Part shown: positions 57,069 to 64,000 of the stretch, one piece after another
Layout: each line of letters starts with the position of its first letter
Position numbering within the stretch: position 1 is the stretch's first letter
Source of the DNA: a virus
Direction: 5' to 3' (one strand)
DNA length: 64,000 bases
IMG/VR virus record: IMGVR_UViG_3300028883_000032
Coordinates: 1 to 64,000 of that record
Translations under genes and position numbers: made by a program
The notes under the pieces: generated by a model
The model's input: the letters and a program-made list of their open reading frames with translations, nothing else
Told to the model about the DNA's origin: nothing
Databases searched by the model: none

Positions 57069-57132
57069 CTCAATTGGATAGAGCGCTGCGCTACGAACGC
57101 AGAGGTTGGGGGTTCGATCCCCTCCGAGGGTA
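57059..57132 (+). tRNA. tRNA-Arg(ACG)
   Basis: Acceptor ATCCTCG/CGAGGGT, anticodon loop CTACGAA on stem CTGCG/CGCAG. Reads CGN codons after A34-to-I editing. Overlaps the preceding gene by ten bases. Confidence 0.95.
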
Positions 57133-57144
57133 CAAACAAAAGGA

Positions 57145-57984
57145 GAAATTGTAGGATTTCTAGCAATTAGCTTAGCAGGAGATAAGAGCTGTAGTTATAG
57201 GGACTATTCAAACCAAACAAAAATAGTGGGATACACAACAGATTTTGAAGGATCGTTTAGTATCGATCCTCCGTTAAATGAAGAAACTAAAACATTTCTT
57301 AATAAGTTCAATCAAACGCGTAGAATGGCTCGCAATGTTGATGCCAAGTATGGTATCGAAGGAGAATTCTATGTGGATGGAACAGGAGATTATGGTCAAG
57401 CACATGAAGCCAATATTATTGACTTCAACCGACCACCAAGCACACAACCCGGATTATGGTGTCAATGGACACCAAACGAAAATGGGACAGAGTTAATATG
57501 GGATGGGGGCGAGAAGTTTTACAGTTATATAGATTGGCTAAAATACCTGATCAAAAACATCTTTGAACCAAGAGGCTACACACTTAACGGTGCTGTGAAT
57601 TGGTATGGCGAAGACCGAGAAGACACGGGAGTTATTAATGTAGTCGATAACAAAGTAACATCAAACAAGTCTCTTCCAGGTTCGGGGGAACGTGTAAAAA
57701 TAGGTATTGTTGGAGTGGATAGCGGCCAACTAATGATTATGGATCCGTGCTATGCAATTGGAGATAGTGGTTTTGGTACACAAGAGGACTACAAAAAAGC
57801 CTGTGAAGTATCACACCCTGTCGGAGGCCAATTAAAATATAAAATGGGGCATGACGGTCTCGGAGTAGTGTTTTCTTCTGGATTTGGAGATGGCACCTAC
57901 GATGTTTATGCTACCATTAAAGACTGTGGAACTTGGGGAAAACGAGTCACAAAAGTTGAAGTTATTCTTATAGACGAGGACTAG
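57145..57984 (+). CDS. phage protein with DUF4241-like C-terminus
   Basis: About 279 residues. There is no ATG near the beginning: the coding similarity starts before the first GTG (57226), and AAAGGAGA precedes an ATT at 57145 that I take as a possible rare start. The N-terminal two thirds (YTTDFEGSFSID, LWCQWTPNENG, WDGGEKFYSYIDWLKYL) is a domain seen in many phages and bacteria; the last 90 residues (VDSGQLMIMDPCYA, FGDGTYDVYATIKDCG) look like DUF4241. Function unknown; the fusion and the missing start codon are odd. Confidence 0.5.
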   Translation, partial: EIVGFLAISLAGDKSCSYRDYSNQTKIVGYTTDFEGSFSIDPPLNEETKTFLNKFNQTRRMARNVDAKYGIEGEFYVDGTGDYGQAHEANIIDFNRPPSTQPGLWCQWTPNENGTELIWDGGEKFYSYIDWLKYLIKNIFEPRGYTLNGAVNWYGEDREDTGVINVVDNKVTSNKSLPGSGERVKIGIVGVDSGQLMIMDPCYAIGDSGFGTQEDYKKACEVSHPVGGQLKYKMGHDGLGVVFSSGFGDGTYDVYATIKDCGTWGKRVTKVEVILIDED

Positions 57985-57992
57985 GGTTTCTA

Positions 57993-58127
57993 ATGAAAAC
58001 AATGCGCATAGGCAAAACACAAGTTTGTATACGAGTTCCTGATAACCAAGTGGAACACTGGAAAAAAGAAGGTTTTCACCTCTGCTCAAAATCCATTTGG
58101 AAAAAATTTGTAAGAAATAAGAAGTAA
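57993..58127 (+). CDS. small basic protein
   Basis: A 44-residue, Lys-rich protein (MKTMRIGKTQVCIRVPDNQ ...) eight bases after the previous stop. Not recognised. Confidence 0.4.
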   Translation: MKTMRIGKTQVCIRVPDNQVEHWKKEGFHLCSKSIWKKFVRNKK

Positions 58128-58138
58128 AAATAAAGCAC

Positions 58139-58285
58139 GGGTGATTGGCGAAATGGTACACGTCGCGGCTAACTTCCAAAAAATATTAAATCTATGGAGA
58201 AGGTAAACCGCTGGGGTATTAATTCTGTTAGATTTAAAACGGTTTTATGCAATTCCCCTTCCAAGTTCAAGTCTTGGATCGCTCT
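58139..58285 (+). ncRNA. expanded tRNA-like element
   Basis: Acceptor GGGTGAT/ATCGCTC, class II-like D region (TGGCGAAATGGTACACG) and T-arm CCAAG-TTCAAGT-CTTGG, but about 90 extra bases in the centre. These include CTAAC/GTTAG and GGGG/CCCC pairings and a CTTCCAA segment that would fit a Gly(TCC) anticodon loop. Either an intron-bearing or a rearranged tRNA. Confidence 0.5.
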
Positions 58286-58290
58286 GTATT

Positions 58291-58363
58291 GGGCCGGTAG
58301 CTCAGTTGGCAGAGCAGCGGACTTTTAATCCGAAGATCGACGGTTCGATCCCGTCTCGGCTCA
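58291..58363 (+). tRNA. tRNA-Lys(TTT)
   Basis: Acceptor GGGCCGG/TCGGCTC, anticodon loop CTTTTAA, T-arm GACGG-TTCGATC-CCGTC. CCA not encoded. Confidence 0.95.
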
Positions 58364-58386
58364 CGAAATAGTGGAAATTGTATAAT

Positions 58387-58617
58387 ATGGCAAAATATGA
58401 CAAAGTAAATTTAGAAGAATACTTAAGAGCTGACGCTGATGGTATGCCTATATTTAGAAGATGCTTCGATCATGAAATTTTAATGTCCTTCATTAATGAT
58501 TTGGGAGCAGAGGCATTTGATAGCTGGTGGTATGAGGAAGGGGCTGAATTATTTAATAATTGGCTTAAGGACCACCCAGATTTTCATACCGAATACTGTA
58601 AACCTTTTTATAAGTAA
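58387..58617 (+). CDS. hypothetical small acidic protein
   Basis: A 76-residue acidic protein (DHEILMSFINDLGAEAFDSW). TATAAT lies directly upstream. Not recognised. Confidence 0.5.
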   Translation: MAKYDKVNLEEYLRADADGMPIFRRCFDHEILMSFINDLGAEAFDSWWYEEGAELFNNWLKDHPDFHTEYCKPFYK

Positions 58618-58638
58618 CACAGGAGAAGTTTTCCGATA

Positions 58639-58711
58639 GCCCGTATAGCTCAGCTGGCAGAGCAGCCGGCTCTTAACCGGCAGGCCCTAGGTTCGAAACC
58701 TAGTACGGGCA
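58639..58711 (+). tRNA. tRNA-Lys(CTT)
   Basis: Acceptor GCCCGTA/TACGGGC, anticodon loop CTCTTAA on stem GCCGG/CCGGC. CCA not encoded. Confidence 0.95.
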
Positions 58712-58733
58712 CTGCCAACGACAAGGAGACACC

Positions 58734-59093
58734 ATGTTTAAGGATTGGGCAATCATACTATTACAGTTGGGTGATGAAGACATCATAACAGGAGAACCCC
58801 AATTTAGATACGTATGTTTGGGGGCCATCTTTGACGAACCAGATATAACCAAAGCAGCCGAACAAACGGAAGCACTTTTGAATAGTATTGGGTATCAGGT
58901 AGAAAATCGGGAGTATAAAATCGGAGAACCTGATTTTGAGGGACCTGACTGTGACAAACACGAGGGAATTGACTACACAATTTATGATGAAACTATTGGG
59001 AACGCTGTGGTTATGCTCAATAGTTATTCTCCTGAAAAAGTCAAGGAAATTTACGATACCCTATACTACAAAAACGTCCATAACCGGGAGTAA
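58734..59093 (+). CDS. hypothetical acidic protein
   Basis: A 119-residue acidic protein (DEDIITGEPQFRYVCLGAIF), with AAGGAGACACC upstream. Not recognised. Three bases before the radical SAM gene. Confidence 0.5.
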   Translation: MFKDWAIILLQLGDEDIITGEPQFRYVCLGAIFDEPDITKAAEQTEALLNSIGYQVENREYKIGEPDFEGPDCDKHEGIDYTIYDETIGNAVVMLNSYSPEKVKEIYDTLYYKNVHNRE

Positions 59094-59096
59094 GCC

Positions 59097-59699
59097 ATGC
59101 TGAAGCACATCATCACTACAAAATGCCCAAGAGGGTGTGAGTATTGCATTTCAAAAAACTTGCGTGTTTCAAGTGAGTTAAGTGCCCACCAAGCCATCGA
59201 TTACTGGAAAAAATGGCTTGAGGCGTGTCATTTAGAGAAAGGCAGCGACATAAACTTAACCGGTGGAGAACCTGGAATGCACCCAGAGTTCGATGATTTT
59301 GTGTTTAATGCATGCCAATATTTTGTAAATGTTAATGTGACAACTTCATTAATATCTCTCATTAACTTTGATTATTCACATACAACAGTATTCTCTCTCC
59401 ATGGAAGAATACCATCATACGACATGGTGGTTGTGCCCGGCTGCACTGTTTATGCCTCCATATTGTCAAACGAATACTATGTTGGTATTGTTGACGATCT
59501 CGCAGATCTGGGGTTTAGAGGACTAACAATAAACGAGGACCACAGAGGTGGGGGTGTTAAAATATCTAATTTAAGTTTACCAAAAAGTCCCGAAGGTTTT
59601 AGCATAAAATGCAACTACGAGGGTTACTGTGTTAACGACGACACCCCGATTATGCTTCCGGATGGTTCAATAATTAAAGGATTTTTACCATACCTATGA
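59097..59699 (+). CDS. radical SAM protein, compact
   Basis: A 200-residue protein with the radical SAM cluster motif KCPRGCEYCISKN (CxxxCxxC, residues 9-17) and NLTGGEPGMHPEF (GGEP, near residue 58). It lacks any obvious SPASM domain; length is short, so it may be a minimal enzyme. It could act in nucleotide or RiPP-like chemistry, but the substrate is unknown. The stop overlaps the next start. Confidence 0.75.
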   Translation: MLKHIITTKCPRGCEYCISKNLRVSSELSAHQAIDYWKKWLEACHLEKGSDINLTGGEPGMHPEFDDFVFNACQYFVNVNVTTSLISLINFDYSHTTVFSLHGRIPSYDMVVVPGCTVYASILSNEYYVGIVDDLADLGFRGLTINEDHRGGGVKISNLSLPKSPEGFSIKCNYEGYCVNDDTPIMLPDGSIIKGFLPYL

Positions 59700-60043
59700 A
59701 CACTACAACAAGGCCAAGTGTATCAGAAGAGGTTAAAACATTGGGCCATAAACTGTTCGACCACCAGTTAACGCGCCGACTAAAAGAAAAGGGACCTCTC
59801 GCGTTTGCTGGAAGACATGAATCCTACGGCATACTTGCCGAAGAATTTAATAAAGAGCTTTTAGATGCTTTACACAGCAATGACCTATTAGACTTTGTAT
59901 GGGAATCGTTAGACGTGGCTGTAGGAGCTTTTTGGGCCGCAGTTTCGGCTATACAAGAATATGAGGATAGCTTAGATGATCATAATAGAGGGAAAACTTG
60001 GGAAGACCAATTTAATAAAAAACTTGGCGACGGTAGCTCTTGA
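59696..60043 (+). CDS. hypothetical protein
   Basis: A 115-residue helical protein (MNTTTRPSVSEEVKTLGHK), not recognised. Overlaps the following gene by 68 bases in another frame; both look plausible. Confidence 0.45.
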   Translation: MNTTTRPSVSEEVKTLGHKLFDHQLTRRLKEKGPLAFAGRHESYGILAEEFNKELLDALHSNDLLDFVWESLDVAVGAFWAAVSAIQEYEDSLDDHNRGKTWEDQFNKKLGDGSS

Positions 60044-60323
60044 ACAAGGCAAAAAAGTGTTGTTGGTTGATGCCGTAGACGTTTTACACATTGTTCCCTG
60101 TACATTATGCACAAGGCTGGTAAACAAATGTGACGACTCAAAAATACGAGCCAGCATAGGTATTGTGAAGGAGCATTTCCACGAGTTTGGGTTAATTGTA
60201 CTAGCACTAAATCTACCTGTTTCCCGCAAAGAAGAACTAACCAACGTTTTAAGTAAACACAAAAACGTGGTTGTTACTATACAAAATAATAGTAAAGACA
60301 CTCTGGAACAATACGAAAGCTAA
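59976..60323 (+). CDS. degenerate ParA-like P-loop protein
   Basis: A 115-residue protein. IIIEGKLGKTNLIKNLA and KKVLLVDAVD resemble a deviant Walker A and Walker B of ParA/MinD-type ATPases, but the chain is far shorter than that family. GAGGA lies upstream of the ATG. Could be a truncated or highly reduced ATPase. Confidence 0.4.
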   Translation: MIIIEGKLGKTNLIKNLATVALEQGKKVLLVDAVDVLHIVPCTLCTRLVNKCDDSKIRASIGIVKEHFHEFGLIVLALNLPVSRKEELTNVLSKHKNVVVTIQNNSKDTLEQYES

Positions 60324-60337
60324 CCAAAATATATGAG

Positions 60338-61462
60338 GTGAAAAGATCAACAACAAAGGAATTTAAGGAAAAAGCTAACGTAGTTCACGGAAATAACTAT
60401 ATTTACGATAAAGTTGAATATGTAAATACCTATACTCAAGTAACTATCATGTGCCCAGAACATGGAGAGTTTACACAAACCCCCAATTGCCATTTAAGTG
60501 GGAGTGGTTGCCCTAAATGTGCCGGTAAATTCATGGATCGAGACTATTTTATTGAGAAAGCCAATGTAGTTCATGGAAATAATTATATTTACGATAAAGT
60601 TGAATATGTAAATACCGATACTAAAGTAACTATCATATGCCCCGAACATGGGGAGTTTACACAAATCCCCCATAACCATTTAAGTGGGAAAGGTTGCCCT
60701 AAATGTGCCGGTACATTCATGGATCGAGACTATTTTATTGAGAAAGCTAATGTAGTTCATGGAAATAAATATATTTATGATAAAGTTGAATATGTAAATA
60801 CCCATACTAAAGTAACTATCATATGTCCTGAACATGGTGAGTTTGCACAAACCCCACGTGATCATTTAAGTGGGAAAGGTTGCCCTAAATGTGCCGGTAC
60901 ATTCATGGATCGAGACTACTTTATTGAGAAAGCTAACGTAGTTCACGGAAATAAATATATTTATGATAAAGTTGAATATGTAAATACCCATATTAAAGTA
61001 ACTATCATATGCCCTGAACATGGAGAGTTTACACAAACCCCTAGTAACCATTTAAATGGGAAAGGTTGCCCTAAATGTAATTATTCCCATGGTGAACGCT
61101 ATTTTTATGAACAACTGGAATTATCTAACATAAAGTATGATCCACAAAAAACATACGACGACTTAAAGGGTTTAGGAGATGGTTTGTTGTCCTATGATTT
61201 TTATTTGCCAGAATATAATACTTTAGTAGAGATAGACGGAGTGCAACATTATAATGAAAAGTGTGGGTGGCACCAAAAAGAAGAGGATTGGACTATAAGA
61301 CAGATACACGATGAGGCTAAAAACGAATACGCCGAAAATAATAGAATTGAATTAATACGAATTCCTTATTTGAATGGTGTAAACGACGAGTTTAAAGTGC
61401 AGGTTCAACAGACTATTGACCAAATAAAAAATGCCGCCGTAGCTCAGTTGGTAGAGCGGTAG
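60338..61462 (+). CDS. zinc-repeat (DUF723-like) endonuclease
   Basis: A 374-residue protein with GTG start. Four tandem 62-residue repeats (about residues 8-250), each with VVHGN(N/K)YIYDKVEYVN, a CPEHGEF segment, an HL pair and GCPKC, forming zinc-binding units as in DUF723 proteins. The last 120 residues carry YDFYLPEYNTLVEIDGVQHY, a PD-(D/E)XK/VSR-like nuclease core. A homing endonuclease or DNA-binding nuclease is likely. The frame runs 30 bases into tRNA-Phe and stops there. Confidence 0.75.
   Translation: MKRSTTKEFKEKANVVHGNNYIYDKVEYVNTYTQVTIMCPEHGEFTQTPNCHLSGSGCPKCAGKFMDRDYFIEKANVVHGNNYIYDKVEYVNTDTKVTIICPEHGEFTQIPHNHLSGKGCPKCAGTFMDRDYFIEKANVVHGNKYIYDKVEYVNTHTKVTIICPEHGEFAQTPRDHLSGKGCPKCAGTFMDRDYFIEKANVVHGNKYIYDKVEYVNTHIKVTIICPEHGEFTQTPSNHLNGKGCPKCNYSHGERYFYEQLELSNIKYDPQKTYDDLKGLGDGLLSYDFYLPEYNTLVEIDGVQHYNEKCGWHQKEEDWTIRQIHDEAKNEYAENNRIELIRIPYLNGVNDEFKVQVQQTIDQIKNAAVAQLVER
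60361..61104 (+). repeat. 186-bp tandem repeat, four copies
   Basis: Four nearly identical 186-base units inside the zinc-repeat gene, each encoding one zinc-binding module. The high DNA identity suggests recent duplication. Confidence 0.8.
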
Positions 61463-61505
61463 ACTGAAAATCTGCGCGTCGGTGGTTCAAGTCCGCCCGG
61501 TGGCA
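61433..61505 (+). tRNA. tRNA-Phe(GAA)
   Basis: Acceptor GCCGCCG/CGGTGGC, anticodon loop CTGAAAA on stem GTAGA/TCTGC, T-arm GGTGG-TTCAAGT-CCGCC. CCA not encoded. Overlaps the 3' end of the zinc-repeat gene by 30 bases. Confidence 0.95.
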
Positions 61506-61507
61506 CA

Positions 61508-61610
61508 TGGAGATTAAGTGTGGGGGTTCGAATCCCCTTTAATGGGTGGCTTCCTACATTATTTGGAACTCGTTGCGCAACGTGGGCCGGATCGAAGCCG
61601 GTAATCTCCA
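61508..61610 (+). ncRNA. tRNA-like structured element
   Basis: A 9-bp closing stem TGGAGATTA (61508-61516)/TAATCTCCA (61602-61610) encloses a T-arm-like hairpin GGGG-(G)TTCGAAT-CCCC next to its 5' side, a CGTTG-CG-CAACG hairpin and GCCGG-ATCGAAG-CCGGT near the 3' side. It can be read as an odd class II tRNA or a permuted element. Two bases after tRNA-Phe. Confidence 0.45.
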
Positions 61611-61618
61611 CCTTAAAA

Positions 61619-61629
61619 ATGGAATATGA
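61619..61629 (+). promoter_or_regulatory. variant ATGGNATAAGA box
   Basis: ATGGAATATGA, one mismatch to the recurrent box, 27 bases upstream of the ligase start. Confidence 0.35.
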
Positions 61630-61656
61630 AATAAAGACACAACTAACCATAAAGTA

Positions 61657-62805
61657 TTGTTGAAAAAATTTACACCGCTTTTTTCAGAAGATTCCAAAGG
61701 TAATATTAAACAGTGGACCATTACGGCCATTGACTGTGATGACGGTACAGCACAAATTGTAACCGAGCATGGACAGTTGGATGGCAAAATCGTCACAAGA
61801 ACAAAAAATATTACCGTTGGCAAAAACATTGGTAAATCTAATGAGACGAATCCGTACGAACAGGCGATACTCGAAGCTCAAAGTTCGTGGACCAAAAAAA
61901 GGGACCAAGAGGATTATTTTGAATCTGTAAAAGAAGCCCAAGGTCACGAAAGTAAGCTTCCAATGCTTGCTCAACCTTATGACAAGAGAAAGCATTATAT
62001 CGTATTTCCAGCATTTGTACAACCAAAGCTAGATGGAGTTCGTTGCCTTTCTTTTTGCGATAAAAACAACAAAATAAAGTTGTTATCGAGGAAAGTAAAG
62101 GACTACACAAGTATTGTTGGACGAAACGAATTCATCATCAATTCTCTTACTAAATTGATGTCACCGGGAGATGTGTTAGATGGTGAATTGTATGTCCATG
62201 GGTGGAGTTTGCAACGCATAAACTCTGCCGTAAAAAAGTATCGAGATGATACGCTGTTGCTGCAATATTGGGTATACGACTTTCCCAGTATTGCCGATAC
62301 TTTCGAAAGTCGGATAAATCGTTTAAAAGAAGTGTTTGGGAATACACGGCATCCTCAAATAGTATTGACGGAAACTGAACCAATCGATTCTGAACAAACG
62401 ATGGTTGAGTACCATAAGCGCTTTGTAAATAGAGGTTTTGAGGGTGCTATAATTCGCAATTCAAGTGGGTTATACTCTTGGGGAAACAGGAGTAATGATC
62501 TGCAAAAGTACAAGCATTTTAAAGACGACGAATTCAAAATTGTAGGGAGTTATAGTGAACAACAACAAACAAACGGAAAAGAATATACCTGCATCGTATT
62601 CATCTGTGAAACCGATGATGGCACAACTTTTCACTGTCGCCCAAAAGGGACTCTCGAAGATCGCCAGCAAGCTTGGGGAAATCGAGAAAAGTTCATTGGA
62701 AAGTATCTCACAGTCCGATACTTCACCCTCACAGATTCAGATCAAGGAAGCGGAAGAGGCGTTCCCCAGTTCCCTGTCGGAATCACCGTCAGAGATTATG
62801 AATGA
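61657..62805 (+). CDS. ATP-dependent DNA ligase
   Basis: A 382-residue ligase; no ATG is available, so it starts with TTG at 61657 or 61660. Residues 1-85 resemble a WGR-like domain (QWTITAIDCDDG). The catalytic core has the adenylation lysine in FVQPKLDGVRCL (near residue 128), DGELYVHGWS, GFEGAIIRN and LQKYKHFKDDEF. It seals nicks in phage DNA. The N-terminal extension and length resemble ligases of large phages. Confidence 0.85.
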   Translation: MLKKFTPLFSEDSKGNIKQWTITAIDCDDGTAQIVTEHGQLDGKIVTRTKNITVGKNIGKSNETNPYEQAILEAQSSWTKKRDQEDYFESVKEAQGHESKLPMLAQPYDKRKHYIVFPAFVQPKLDGVRCLSFCDKNNKIKLLSRKVKDYTSIVGRNEFIINSLTKLMSPGDVLDGELYVHGWSLQRINSAVKKYRDDTLLLQYWVYDFPSIADTFESRINRLKEVFGNTRHPQIVLTETEPIDSEQTMVEYHKRFVNRGFEGAIIRNSSGLYSWGNRSNDLQKYKHFKDDEFKIVGSYSEQQQTNGKEYTCIVFICETDDGTTFHCRPKGTLEDRQQAWGNREKFIGKYLTVRYFTLTDSDQGSGRGVPQFPVGITVRDYE

Positions 62806-62896
62806 CAGTGAACCCGAAATTGGACTAATGCATGGAAGGCCTGTAAGTGATGATTTGATCGTTGCAAAGACCGAACGATATGTTAGTAAACATTGA
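62798..62896 (+). CDS. possible small protein
   Basis: A 32-codon frame whose ATG overlaps the ligase stop (MNDSEPEIGLMHGRPVSDD). It overlaps the next gene by 17 bases. May be a small accessory protein or a chance frame. Confidence 0.3.
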   Translation: MNDSEPEIGLMHGRPVSDDLIVAKTERYVSKH

Positions 62897-63308
62897 GCCG
62901 CATGACGCGGTAAAAGTGCAGGCTTTTCTTACTCTGGATATTTTGGGAATCCCCGTAAGTGACACGGGGATTCTCTATCCAGAAGTTTTAGATAAGTGGC
63001 CAAACCTAAAAGAAGTATGGGAGGGCCTGTTAAAAAGTCACCGACAGATAGATCTAACAGGGAAAGTACTGTTAGTAAATGGTTTAAACAATTCTACAAA
63101 ATTTAAGGTTGCCTTTATATTTACTCATAAAGGCAACAGCCCAAAGAAAGAGTGGTTAGAAAGCGCCCTAACCAAACTTCTTAAAAGGGCAGAAGAACTT
63201 GACATGGACATTCATATGCCTTATATTGAGGAAGCGCTGTGGTTTTTAAAGGGGTATGAATCTCCAATAAGTTTTGTCATGTACAAACCGGAGAACAAGG
63301 ATGAGTAA
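62880..63308 (+). CDS. hypothetical protein
   Basis: A 142-residue soluble protein (MLVNIEPHDAVKVQAFLTLD), not recognised. An upstream TTG at 62862 could also start it. It overlaps the next gene by eight bases. Confidence 0.5.
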   Translation: MLVNIEPHDAVKVQAFLTLDILGIPVSDTGILYPEVLDKWPNLKEVWEGLLKSHRQIDLTGKVLLVNGLNNSTKFKVAFIFTHKGNSPKKEWLESALTKLLKRAEELDMDIHMPYIEEALWFLKGYESPISFVMYKPENKDE

Positions 63309-63720
63309 TTTCTTACTTATTAAGTACCGTCATGGAATTAATCATGGCGACGAATCAGTGGAACATGGAGTTGTGGGTATTCCCGCGGGAAGTCACATTT
63401 CTGGATCAAAGGCTTTTCAAGAAACAAGCCCACACAATAAGCTGTATGGCGCAATTTATGATGTAAACCAAAGAGCCATTGTCAGCTTGTTTACCAGTTT
63501 AGGAAACCCATATTTTACCGATGAGAGGGGAACTTTTAGACCCGATACTCGTGTACCTGGTGAAAATTGGGGAAGGCGGATTAATGTAATGATTCATAAA
63601 ACCAATAGAATCGTACCCCGCAATCAGTTTATAGAGTGGGGAGGAACCATTACAAAAGGTTCCGCAAATTACATGACGGAAGTTATGTGGAACAGGCTTC
63701 GCGACCACATGACGGCATAA
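63301..63720 (+). CDS. hypothetical protein
   Basis: A 139-residue protein starting with an overlap of the preceding stop. Basic, with a central FRPDTRVPGENWGRRINVM segment. Not recognised. Confidence 0.5.
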   Translation: MSNFLLIKYRHGINHGDESVEHGVVGIPAGSHISGSKAFQETSPHNKLYGAIYDVNQRAIVSLFTSLGNPYFTDERGTFRPDTRVPGENWGRRINVMIHKTNRIVPRNQFIEWGGTITKGSANYMTEVMWNRLRDHMTA

Positions 63721-63830
63721 TGCAGGCTTTTTATCGTCACCCTAGCTTTAACAAGTCTGCGGGGATTATTGATTTCCGCGGACTTGGTAAGCAGCGGGTA
63801 GGGCCTTACCAAATTTTAAACATGTTGTAA
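63720..63830 (+). CDS. possible small protein
   Basis: A 36-codon frame with TAATG overlap (MQAFYRHPSFNKSAGI ...). Basic; not recognised. Confidence 0.3.
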   Translation: MQAFYRHPSFNKSAGIIDFRGLGKQRVGPYQILNML

Positions 63831-63842
63831 AATGGGAGAAGT

Positions 63843-64000
63843 ATGGTTATAGATGTAGAGAGATTAAAAAGAGAGATGGCGGAGGAAGCGAAACAACTTG
63901 AAAACTTTACTAGCCATTCTCTAGGCTACCCAGCATTTATTTTAAGACAGGCTTTAGAGTACATAACAATACTAGAGACAAAATTACAAAAGGACAGTTA
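63843..64000 (+). CDS. hypothetical protein, truncated by window end
   Basis: A helical, charged N-terminal part (MVIDVERLKREMAEEAKQL) with GGGAGAAGT upstream; the frame is open to the last base, so the gene continues beyond the window. Confidence 0.45.
   Translation, partial: MVIDVERLKREMAEEAKQLENFTSHSLGYPAFILRQALEYITILETKLQKDS

Noticed and set aside
60361-61104. CRISPR-like or intergenic repeat array
   Set aside because: The 186-base units are coding, contiguous and keep one reading frame; they are protein modules, not repeats with spacers.
62555-62797. Plus-strand ORF inside the DNA ligase gene
   Set aside because: Alternative frame of a strongly matching gene; only its last 32 codons after the ligase stop are kept, at low confidence.

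Overview
The window looks like part of a large tailed-phage (jumbo/huge phage) genome, or a phage-like element, rather than a bacterial chromosome. It is AT-rich and almost every gene lies on the plus strand. Genes are packed with ATGA, TAATG or TTGA overlaps. There are 22 recognisable tRNA genes, several structured non-coding RNAs and a phage-style toolkit: dUTPase, B12-dependent ribonucleotide reductase, ThyX, RecU-like resolvase, ATP-dependent DNA ligase, homing endonucleases, a small heat-shock protein and many small membrane or zinc-ribbon proteins. No capsid, tail, terminase or polymerase gene is present, so this is an accessory/early region. One secreted protein carries a type IX secretion C-terminal signal, which points to a host in the Bacteroidota/Ignavibacteria (FCB) group. 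A PilX/DUF4900-like protein lies nearby.

Layout. 1-7 kb: small membrane proteins, a PilX-like protein, Pth2-type peptidyl-tRNA hydrolase, a hotdog thioesterase, an HD hydrolase and the T9SS-tagged secreted protein. 7-9.7 kb: four leucine tRNAs; the last (UAG) is split by a group I intron with a LAGLIDADG-like gene on the opposite strand, and a structured RNA precedes it. 9.8-26.3 kb: an uninterrupted co-directional run of glycosyltransferases, methyltransferases, sulfotransferase-like proteins and nucleotide-sugar enzymes that could build and transfer a methylated deoxy-amino-sugar glycan. 26.3-30.4 kb: resolvase, dUTPase, class II ribonucleotide reductase and small proteins. 30.5-36.4 kb: two large unknown proteins, a JAMM protease plus E1-like pair, a metallophosphoesterase, a structured RNA with its own promoter and a cytosine-methyltransferase-like protein. 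36.4-44.8 kb: a tRNA-rich stretch with a small heat-shock protein, a Thg1-type tRNA-His guanylyltransferase (apparently frameshifted), an RNase Z-like hydrolase and a nucleotidyltransferase. 44.8-49.5 kb: a five-gene ubiquitin-like conjugation operon (E2-like with Cys, E2-like without Cys, JAMM peptidase, E1-like, beta-grasp modifier) closed by a terminator. 50.5-51.35 kb: an RNA of about 800 nt with a promoter-like box and a terminator, the size class of the phage-associated GOLLD RNAs. 51.4-64 kb: lipoprotein, ThyX, P-loop kinase, an alanyl-tRNA-synthetase catalytic-domain protein, radical SAM protein, a zinc-repeat endonuclease with four 62-residue repeats, DNA ligase and small unknowns, with tRNAs and odd tRNA-like RNAs between them.

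How the parts fit. Three themes recur. First, translation take-over: 22 tRNAs including an initiator tRNA, with Pth2, Thg1, RNase Z-like and AlaRS-like proteins. Second, nucleotide and DNA metabolism. Third, macromolecule modification by glycans and by a ubiquitin-like protein. Units are often separated by a strong terminator followed by a recurrent box, ATGGNATAAGA, which I propose as a phage-specific promoter; three other units have sigma70-like promoters with exact 17-nt spacers. Functions are inferred from motifs read by eye; no database search was run.
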